Of a DNA stretch of 36,633 bases, positions 23,185 to 29,363 are shown piece by piece (the stretch's first letter is position 1; each line of letters begins with the position of its first letter). The notes beneath the pieces were generated by a model, which saw only the letters and a program-made list of their open reading frames with translations, had not been told where the DNA came from and ran no database searches. This DNA comes from Anaerovibrio sp. (GTDB lineage Bacteria; Bacillota; Negativicutes; Selenomonadales; Selenomonadaceae). The DNA is taken from NCBI GenBank assembly GCA_017475925.1, contig JAFVER010000214.1, positions 1 to 36,633 on the forward strand. The letters run 5' to 3'. The translations under genes and the position numbers were made by a program.

Positions 23185-23979
23185 ATGATTGACAATATTT
23201 CAACAAATGCACATGCCCCAATAGGTATCATGGATTCAGGTATGGGGGGCATTAGCGTCCTTAGAGAAATAACCAGGCTTATGCCACAGGAGAACTGTAT
23301 TTTTTTTGGCGATTCAAAAAATGCTCCATATGGAAGCCGTAGCACAGAAGAAATTTTTCGGCTTACAGCCAAGGTGGTAGATGAACTTTTAGAAAGGCAG
23401 GTAAAGGCCGTGGTCATTGCCTGTAACACCGCCAGCAGTGCCGCCGGCAAACGGCTGAGGGAGGAATATCCCCAGCTGCCGATTATTGCTATTGAGCCAG
23501 CATTGAAGCCGGCGGTTATTAATTGCCCAGGTGGCAGAGTCCTGGTATTGGCAACCGAGGCAACTCTAAGGGAGAAGAAATTTGCTAATCTGATGGATAC
23601 CTGGAAGGATAGGGCAGAAATAATAAAAATGCCCCTGCCGGGGCTTCCTGAGTTCGTGGAACGAGGCGAGCTTGATTCACCAGGCCTCAGGGAATTTTTA
23701 TGGAAACATTTCCAGGCATTGGGAGATAAGAAGCCCGATGGGATTGTACTGGGTTGTACCCATTATCCATTTGTACGCAGGGTTATCAGTGAGTTATTTA
23801 ATAATGACGTAAAAATATTTGACGGAGCGGCTGGAACAGCCCGTCAGCTAAGACGGCGGCTCCACTCCCGTCAGCTTATTAATCCTTCATTAGAGAAAGG
23901 GAAAATAACCTGGTTAAACAGCAGCTCTGACCCAGGGATGCTGGAGCTGTCAAAAAAGCTTTACGAAATAGAGCTTTAG
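23185..23979 (+). CDS. murI: Glutamate racemase
   Basis: This cytoplasmic cofactor-independent enzyme makes D-glutamate for peptidoglycan. The 264-residue chain shows GIMDSGMGGISVLREI, the first catalytic Cys in ACNTAS (C80) and the second in LGCTHYP (C191), with FGDSKNAPYGSRS between them, all diagnostic for MurI. The ATG at 23185 is preceded only by a weak GAAAGG. Its stop overlaps the stop of the convergent CHR transporter gene by three bases. There is no recognisable operon partner on its own strand. Confidence 0.94.
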   Translation: MIDNISTNAHAPIGIMDSGMGGISVLREITRLMPQENCIFFGDSKNAPYGSRSTEEIFRLTAKVVDELLERQVKAVVIACNTASSAAGKRLREEYPQLPIIAIEPALKPAVINCPGGRVLVLATEATLREKKFANLMDTWKDRAEIIKMPLPGLPEFVERGELDSPGLREFLWKHFQALGDKKPDGIVLGCTHYPFVRRVISELFNNDVKIFDGAAGTARQLRRRLHSRQLINPSLEKGKITWLNSSSDPGMLELSKKLYEIEL

Positions 23980-24542
23980 CGGATTATTACCCCTAATATC
24001 AGCCCCACAACGCCACTGCCAAACAGCAGGGGAATAAGGCTGACCTTTTTTTGCAGTGCAGCAAAGGACAGCAAAAGAATAAGGATTCCCTTTATATCGT
24101 AGTCAGCAAGGTCTGTGGGAATAGTTTCTGTATTCCATACTGATAAATAGATAAAGCTTAATCCTGCCACGCAAATAAGGGCCACTACAGCTGGCCGTAA
24201 ACCATTTAATATGCCCTTTATACTGTGAATTTCGCCATATTTCTTTAACAGATATGTTATGGCAAGGCATAAAAAGAAGGAAGGGGTAACAAATCCGATA
24301 GTAGCCACAATTGCTCCAGACAATCCGGCTATTTTGGTACCGGTGAAGGTAGCAGCGTTTATCCCAATCGGTCCGGGGGTCATTTGTGATATGGTGAAAA
24401 TATCAATAAATTCCGTCATGGTAAGCCAATGGTAGTTATCTACCACCGCAGCCTGAATCCACGGCATGGAGGCATAGCCACCTCCAACGCAAAAAAGTCC
24501 TATTTTACAGAATTCCCAATACAATTGAAGTAGTAATTCCAT
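23976..24542 (-). CDS. Chromate-type (CHR) transporter half, subunit 2
   Basis: The 188-residue membrane protein is a single CHR domain: FCKIGLFCVGGGYASMPWIQ, then YHWLTMTEFIDIFTISQMTPGPIGINAATF, with four to six hydrophobic segments. In many Firmicutes two short CHR proteins encoded side by side replace the long ChrA; the partner here is at 24908-25519. Export of chromate or a related anion is the family role, though the physiological substrate in anaerobes is uncertain. The ATG at 24542 follows AAAGGAGC. A 325-bp composite element separates it from its partner gene. Confidence 0.85.
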   Translation of the reverse strand: MELLLQLYWEFCKIGLFCVGGGYASMPWIQAAVVDNYHWLTMTEFIDIFTISQMTPGPIGINAATFTGTKIAGLSGAIVATIGFVTPSFFLCLAITYLLKKYGEIHSIKGILNGLRPAVVALICVAGLSFIYLSVWNTETIPTDLADYDIKGILILLLSFAALQKKVSLIPLLFGSGVVGLILGVIIR

Positions 24543-24569
24543 TTATTTATGCTCCTTTGTAGTCAGGTG

Positions 24570-24894
24570 CTCAAACTTCCCAAATGCATAATTTATGCAT
24601 TTATTCCAGGTGAATGCCTAACGCAGAATGCTTGCGCTCATAAATTTTGCCCCTACGCTAACGGGTGCTATAACTCCCTCATCTTAGGTGGGAGTTAAAC
24701 ACCCGTAAGGCTCAGGATTAATTCGACTAAATTCAGTGGAAATCTAAAGTTCCCACTGAATAAGTCTCATTTTACTAGTGGAACTAAGTTCAATCATCGC
24801 ATAGCTTGATTTCACTAAGTACCAAGGCAAAATAATGTCTGCTTATAGGCATTGCACCTTGATTTCACCGATATATCTATGTGGGACGTTTGAG
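24570..24894 (+). mobile_element. Composite element: 203-bp family carrying a 125-bp copy
   Basis: The outer inverted ends are CTCAAACTTCCCAAAT (24570-24585) and ATGTGGGACGTTTGAG (24879-24894). The left arm CCTAACGCAGAATGCTTGCG and the right arm from TAGTGGAACTAAGTTCAATC match the intact copy at 21142-21344. Between them, after TTTTGC, sits a complete 125-bp double-hairpin element. Without it the unit would be 200 bp, close to the 203 bp of the intact copy. It lies between the two CHR transporter genes. Confidence 0.85.
24645..24775 (+). mobile_element. 125-bp double-hairpin element, copy E (nested)
   Basis: The left boundary is TTTTGC (24645-24650) and the right boundary TTTTAC (24770-24775), 125 bp apart. 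Hairpin 1 is ACGGGTGCT/AACACCCGT with inner CTCCC/GGGAG (24661-24705). Hairpin 2 is weaker, TTCAGTGGAA/TTCCCACTGAA. The corresponding empty site in the intact 203-bp copy reads TTTTGCCTAGTGG near 21220. Confidence 0.82.
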
Positions 24895-24907
24895 TTAGGT
24901 AATAATA

Positions 24908-25519
24908 TCAGTTATATTTTGGGTCTCTAAGCAGCATCAACCCAATGAGAGCGTCAACTGCAACACAATACATCAGGTTTACATCGAAAACCAAGGCGGC
25001 AATAAAGGTTCCGATACATATCAGTATCGGAATAAGCTGTCTTTTTTTTATGAGCTTTTGCACCAGATTTATTGCTACATTAATGATTACCGCTGTTGCA
25101 CCGCACTGCATGCCCTTTAACAGCATTTGCACATATTCGTTGTGGGCAAACAGGTCATAGAAAAAGGCAATGATGGTCATTGTAATCAATGGTGGTAAAA
25201 CAGTGGCAAAGGTCGTTATAAAGGTTCCGGCCAATCCTGCCATGCGATGCCCCAGCATTATGGAAGCATTTACCGCCATTACTCCAGGCAGAGACTGGGC
25301 GATGGCAGCTATATCCAGAGTTTCCTTGTCATTTATCCAGCCATATTCATCAACGAATTTTGTTTTCAGCAGGGGAATTATTACCATACCGCCCCCTACA
25401 GTAAAGGCACTGATCAAAAAGGTGGCTTTGAACATTATCCAGTAGAAATGCCTGGTGCCTGGCTCTATATCAAGTTTTTTTATTGCTTTATCAAGCTGTT
25501 CGGTATTGGTTGTATTCAT
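24908..25519 (-). CDS. Chromate-type (CHR) transporter half, subunit 1
   Basis: The 203-residue membrane protein is the partner CHR domain: FLISAFTVGGGMVIIPLLKTKFV, YGWINDKETLDIAAIAQSLPGVMAVNASIMLG, then several hydrophobic segments. It has a longer hydrophilic N-terminus (about 25 residues) than the other half. Together the pair should form a functional transporter of the short-chain CHR type. The ATG is at 25519 with AAGGAGC upstream. It would be transcribed first, through the composite element, into the second half. An imperfect palindromic region lies upstream (25638-25658) and could hold its operator. Confidence 0.85.
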   Translation of the reverse strand: MNTTNTEQLDKAIKKLDIEPGTRHFYWIMFKATFLISAFTVGGGMVIIPLLKTKFVDEYGWINDKETLDIAAIAQSLPGVMAVNASIMLGHRMAGLAGTFITTFATVLPPLITMTIIAFFYDLFAHNEYVQMLLKGMQCGATAVIINVAINLVQKLIKKRQLIPILICIGTFIAALVFDVNLMYCVAVDALIGLMLLRDPKYN

Positions 25520-25637
25520 ATGATAGCTCCTTGTGATATTTTATAAAGTATTATAAACTAATTTATATAATTTTGCATAGGAAAAGACGCCCCTGGAGAT
25601 AAGGGACGCCTTACGGAGAAGGAATGATAATGGGATT

Positions 25638-25658
25638 ATAGAAGACGACGTCTTCTAT
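25638..25658. promoter_or_regulatory. Perfect 10-1-10 palindrome, possible operator
   Basis: ATAGAAGACG and CGTCTTCTAT flank a single A. The site lies in the divergent region between the CHR transporter operon and the small membrane protein gene. Its symmetry and position suit a repressor site; the regulator is not identifiable. Confidence 0.4.
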
Positions 25659-25763
25659 ATTGCAAGTATATACTAGCATGAGTTTATTAAAGCAGAATTA
25701 GAATAGGATTAATTTAAGAATAAATATCAATCTGATATAAACTGAAAATGGAGGAATGGATTT

Positions 25764-25973
25764 ATGAATATTATGAAGCTTTGCTTGGTGGTGGTGCTTA
25801 TTTTTTGGCTTATCACTGAATTTGCCCCAGAGAACATAGCAGCAGTAACCAGCATGGTAGGGATTGGCGTTGCCGTGGTAGCAGTTATTTTGCTGAATAA
25901 ACGACATAATAGCCATGGGACAAATGATGATGGAGAGGATGATGAGCCGGAGGCTGAAAAAGAGGACCAATAA
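25764..25973 (+). CDS. Small two-helix membrane protein, unknown function
   Basis: The 69-residue protein has two hydrophobic segments (about 4-20 and 25-44), a short basic KRH stretch and a strongly acidic C-terminal tail (DDGEDDEPEAEKEDQ). A good GGAGG ribosome site eight or nine bases before the ATG supports it as a real gene. I recognise no family. It lies about 110 bp before the amino-acid permease gene on the same strand and may be transcribed with it. Confidence 0.6.
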   Translation: MNIMKLCLVVVLIFWLITEFAPENIAAVTSMVGIGVAVVAVILLNKRHNSHGTNDDGEDDEPEAEKEDQ

Positions 25974-26080
25974 TTTTGTATGTTTTTAGTAAAATTTACA
26001 TGTAGAAAATATGTAGGAAAAATGATATATTATACGGGATATTTTTTAATAAGTTTTAGAAAGGTCGTGTTAATGAGTAC

Positions 26081-27466
26081 ATGGAAGATAAGGGCATGAA
26101 TCGGGGATTGAAAAATCGCCATTTACAGTTGATTTCCTTGGGTGGAGTAATTGGCAGCGGATATTTCTTGGGGACTGGCTATATTTTGGAGCAGGCGGGA
26201 CCGGCAGCGGTGCTTTCCTATCTTTTAGGTGGTGCCATTGTGCTGTGTGTCATGCTTTGCCTGGCAGAGCTGGCTGTTGCCGAGCCAATAGCAGGCTCAT
26301 TTGTTACCTATGCCAGAAAGTATATTAACCCTACCTGGGCCTGTGGTGTTGGCTGGACCTATTGGGTTACATGGGTAACCTATGTTCCATCGGAAATGAT
26401 TGCTGCAGGCATAATAATGAACAATTTCGTTCCAGAGGTCAGTGAGCTGTGGTGGGCAATCCTCTTTTGTCTGTTGGTTACAGTGGTAAATCTTTTTCAG
26501 GTGGATAAATTCGGTGAAAGTGAATTTTGGCTGGCAATTATAAAAATTATTGCCCTCATTGCATTCAGTATTGTTGGTATAATGATTATTCTTGGTCTTA
26601 TTGGCGACCAGGGGTATTTAGGTACAACTCTACTTTTAGGTAGTGGAGGCTTTGCCCCCAACGGCTATTGGGCAATAATTTTCACCATGACCATTATTTT
26701 GGTTAATTTTCAGGGAACGGAAATAATCGGTCTGGCTGCCGGTGAGTGTGAGGACCCGGAAAAAAGTATTCCGTTAGCTGTTCGCAATGTAACCTGGCGG
26801 ATTATCGCTTTGTATATAATTCCTATTTCTATTTTGGTATCAATCTTGCCTTGGGATAGGGCTGGGCTGGATGAAAGTGTATTTGCTGTGGCTCTGGCTA
26901 ATTATGGCTTGGATAAATTTGCTGCTTTTTTTAGCTTTGTTGTGCTGACAGCAGCCCTTTCATGTACTAATTCCGGCCTTTATGGTACAAGCCGTGCCAT
27001 GTATTCCCTGGCTACTCTTGGTATGGCGCCTAAGCCTTTGGCTAAACTGAACAAGAATGGAATGCCGCAAAATTCGGTAATTGTTACCATTGCTACCTGT
27101 TGGCTGATTATTCTATTATACAGCCTTGATACCAGTGAAATGGCATATACCTATCTTTTGTCGCTGTCCGGGTTTACTGGTGCAGTGGCCTGGATTTCTA
27201 TTTGCTGGAGCCAGTATAATTTTCGGAAGCATTGTCGGGCCAGAAAGACTGAGGACAGGCTTCGCTATAAAACACCGCTTTTCCCTTTTGTTACGCTGTT
27301 TGGTATTTGGGCACAGGTCTTTTGCCTGGTGGTTGTAGCTGCAACCCCTGATTTACGTGAAACCATATATTTAGGGGTTATTAGTTTGATAATACCAATG
27401 GTGTTGTTTAAAATAGGCACCAGAGGACGGAAAAAAAGGAAAAAACGTATCCTTAATAAATGCTAA
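26081..27466 (+). CDS. Amino-acid permease, APC superfamily (AAT type)
   Basis: The 461-residue protein has about twelve membrane helices and the APC signature in the first helix, LISLGGVIGSGYFLGTG, then GPAAVLSYLLGGAIVLCVM and AELAVAEPIAGSFVTYARKYI, typical of the AAT branch (LysP, GabP, SMM-type). It takes up an amino acid with protons; which one is not clear. Start choice is uncertain: ATG at 26081 is distant from GAAAGG, while ATG at 26096 begins MNRGLKNRHLQLIS, which aligns better with family N-termini. A perfect terminator follows the stop by one base. Confidence 0.87.
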   Translation: MEDKGMNRGLKNRHLQLISLGGVIGSGYFLGTGYILEQAGPAAVLSYLLGGAIVLCVMLCLAELAVAEPIAGSFVTYARKYINPTWACGVGWTYWVTWVTYVPSEMIAAGIIMNNFVPEVSELWWAILFCLLVTVVNLFQVDKFGESEFWLAIIKIIALIAFSIVGIMIILGLIGDQGYLGTTLLLGSGGFAPNGYWAIIFTMTIILVNFQGTEIIGLAAGECEDPEKSIPLAVRNVTWRIIALYIIPISILVSILPWDRAGLDESVFAVALANYGLDKFAAFFSFVVLTAALSCTNSGLYGTSRAMYSLATLGMAPKPLAKLNKNGMPQNSVIVTIATCWLIILLYSLDTSEMAYTYLLSLSGFTGAVAWISICWSQYNFRKHCRARKTEDRLRYKTPLFPFVTLFGIWAQVFCLVVVAATPDLRETIYLGVISLIIPMVLFKIGTRGRKKRKKRILNKC

Positions 27467-27467
27467 G

Positions 27468-27510
27468 ATGTGGGTTCTGTTTGCTTACTTTGAGCAAACA
27501 GAACCCACAT
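27468..27510 (+). terminator. Intrinsic terminator of the permease gene
   Basis: An 18-bp perfect stem, ATGTGGGTTCTGTTTGCT with AGCAAACAGAACCCACAT, with a 7-nt loop, is followed by TTTTATATA. Confidence 0.93.
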
Positions 27511-27641
27511 TTTATATAGTGTATTGATAATTGAAAAAAATGCGCCTACATGTTAAAATGAAGTTTGTTCAACGGGGTTAAAAAATCTTGCTTGTCAGGT
27601 GGTTGTGGCCTGAAATTATATAGCATATTTAGGGGGACATT

Positions 27642-28610
27642 ATGAAGTCAATAAGGAATTTATTTGGGATTGCTACCATGGCACTTCTGTTAATGTGTAG
27701 TGTGGCTTTTGCCGCTGAAAAAAGCGACAGCTCAACTGAAATTATTCCCATGGTAAATGATGGTACCAAAATAGTGATAAATTTGGCCAATCGTGGGCTT
27801 TATCTTTTTGAGCGGGGGGAAAAGACCCGGCTTTATCCCATAGCCTGTGGTGCACCATATGACCCGACGCCTATAGGGTATTACAAGGTTGTAGAAAAGA
27901 CCGTAAATCCAACCTGGCAGGATAGCCGTGACCCATCATCAGTTATTCCAGCTGGTCCAGATAATCCTTTAGGCTATCGGTGGATTGGCATTGGCGGATA
28001 TTATGGTATTCATGGCACCAATAATCCGTCAAGCATTGGCTCCTATGCCTCAAGGGGCTGTATACGTATGCTGGAAAAGGATGTGGAGGAGCTGTTTGAC
28101 CGGGTTGCTGTAGGGACTCCGGTGGAGATATTTTACAACAGGATAGTTGTTGAAAAAGCCTCTGATGACCGGGTGGCATATTATATTTATCCTGATTCCT
28201 ATAATTGCCAGCCTATAACGGTAGAGCAGGTCAATAATTGGCTTCGCGGATTCGGGGTATCTGGCTTTGAAAATGATGAGGCAATACTGAACAAGATAAA
28301 GGCTTCCGATGGACTGCCTACCTATATAGCCAAGGTTTATCGCATAAACCTAGATGGAAAAACCATGACCAGCAAAGCAGTGGAAAAGGAGGGAATGTAT
28401 TATTTACCGGTACAGCAGATGGCCAATGAAATGGGATTGCCAATTTTTTATGATAAGGATAACGGTATAGTGACTACCAGCTATGGCACAGCCGCTGTTT
28501 ATGATTTTAAGGGAATCTTATATTTAAACAGTGATGATGCAGAAAATGTGCTGAATGTTTATGGCGGAAAATCTGGCAATATGACCATAACATACCATAG
28601 GAAGAACTAG
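27642..28610 (+). CDS. Secreted L,D-transpeptidase (YkuD) with C-terminal copper-amine-oxidase-like domain
   Basis: The 322-residue protein has a signal peptide (about 1-25, cleavage near AFA-AEK) and a YkuD domain (about 42-162) with the catalytic signature H124-GTNNPSSIG and SRGC-IRM (C140). These enzymes make 3-3 crosslinks or attach proteins to peptidoglycan. Residues about 240-322 (GKTMTSKAVEKEGMYYLPVQQMANEMG) resemble the copper-amine-oxidase N-terminal-like repeat domain common in Firmicutes cell-wall proteins. AGGGGGAC precedes the ATG. The stop codon TAG ends on the first base of the 161-bp element, so any native terminator has been pushed downstream (see 28780-28808). Confidence 0.9.
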   Translation: MKSIRNLFGIATMALLLMCSVAFAAEKSDSSTEIIPMVNDGTKIVINLANRGLYLFERGEKTRLYPIACGAPYDPTPIGYYKVVEKTVNPTWQDSRDPSSVIPAGPDNPLGYRWIGIGGYYGIHGTNNPSSIGSYASRGCIRMLEKDVEELFDRVAVGTPVEIFYNRIVVEKASDDRVAYYIYPDSYNCQPITVEQVNNWLRGFGVSGFENDEAILNKIKASDGLPTYIAKVYRINLDGKTMTSKAVEKEGMYYLPVQQMANEMGLPIFYDKDNGIVTTSYGTAAVYDFKGILYLNSDDAENVLNVYGGKSGNMTITYHRKN

Positions 28611-28770
28611 GGCGTGTTGATTAAATGAATTCGTCCATATTTGCGGTGATTGGCTGTCTATTGCTAGGCGATAAACCACAGTCATAGTGGTACTATGTCG
28701 AGGATTTGTCAACGACGCAAGGACGGTCAAGACCTGTGAAGATGGGCGGATGGAATTAATCAACACGCCC
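28610..28770 (+). mobile_element. 161-bp element with 15-16-bp perfect inverted ends
   Basis: GGGCGTGTTGATTAA (28610-28624) and TTAATCAACACGCCC (28756-28770) are perfect inverted repeats. The element is flanked by TA on both sides (28608-28609 and 28771-28772), which looks like a TA target duplication. There is no open frame of note inside. Size, ends and duplication fit a MITE mobilised by a transposase encoded elsewhere (IS5/IS427- or IS630-like by the TA, as a guess). Confidence 0.82.
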
Positions 28771-28779
28771 TACGCCCAC

Positions 28780-28808
28780 AGGCTTCGTGCAATTATTGTG
28801 CGAAGCCT
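28780..28808 (+). terminator. Hairpin before polA, possible displaced terminator
   Basis: AGGCTTCG (28780-28787) pairs with CGAAGCCT (28801-28808), with inner CAAT/ATTG pairing. The T-run is weak (AAATTT). It may be the terminator of the L,D-transpeptidase gene moved 161 bp away by the element, or a polA leader structure. Confidence 0.45.
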
Positions 28809-28829
28809 AAATTTGCTGGAGGGGTAATT

Positions 28830-29330
28830 TTGAAAAAGAAATTTTTTGTTTTGGATGGAAGCAGCCTTTTATACAGAGCCTTTTACGCTTTGCCACTTTT
28901 GGAGTCCCAGTCAGGGGAATTTACCAATGCAATATATGGCTTTTCCAATATGCTGGTTAAGCTTCTTGTTGAATGGCAGCCTGACGCATTGGTGATTGCC
29001 TTTGATAAAGGTAAGAAAACCTTTAGAAATAAGCTTTTCCCGGAATATAAGGGCACTAGAAAGCCTACTCCGCCGGAGCTTTTAAGTCAGATACCTATAT
29101 TGCACGAAATGGCTGCTGCCTGGGGCATTCCATTTATTGAAATGGCAGGTTATGAGGCCGATGATATAATAGGCACCCTGGCTAACAGGGCAGTTATGAA
29201 TGGCTATGAGGCCTTTGCGGTAACTGGTGATAAGGATGCTCTGCAGTTGGTAAAGCCTGATTTGAAGGTGTTGTTTACCAAAAAGGGGATTTCTGAGTTA
29301 AAGATATATGATGAAGAGGCATTTCGCTAG
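28830..29330 (+). pseudogene. polA: polA 5' part: 5'-nuclease domain up to an in-frame amber codon
   Basis: These 166 codons encode most of the 5'-3' nuclease domain of DNA polymerase I: FFVLDGSSLLYRAFYALP, NAIYGFSNMLVKLL, AFDKGKKTFRNKLFPEYKGTRKPTP, GYEADDIIGTLA and VTGDKDALQLV, with the metal-binding aspartates in place. The frame is then closed by TAG at 29328-29330, between AFR and EYGLDPIQLIDMKGLMGD. Homologues usually have a charged or polar residue there, so a single CAG- or GAG-to-TAG change would explain it. The flanks are in the same frame with no other defect. It may be a real mutation, suppressed, or a sequencing/assembly error. The start follows GGAGGGG but is a TTG (28830); no better start is near. 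Confidence 0.82.
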
Positions 29331-29363
29331 GAATATGGACTGGACCCTATTCAGCTTATTGAT

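Noticed and set aside
29328..29330. Genome-wide recoding of TAG as sense
   Set aside because: TAG closes several intact genes here (MFS exporter, acetyltransferase, murI, YkuD, lytic transglycosylase), so it is a normal stop.
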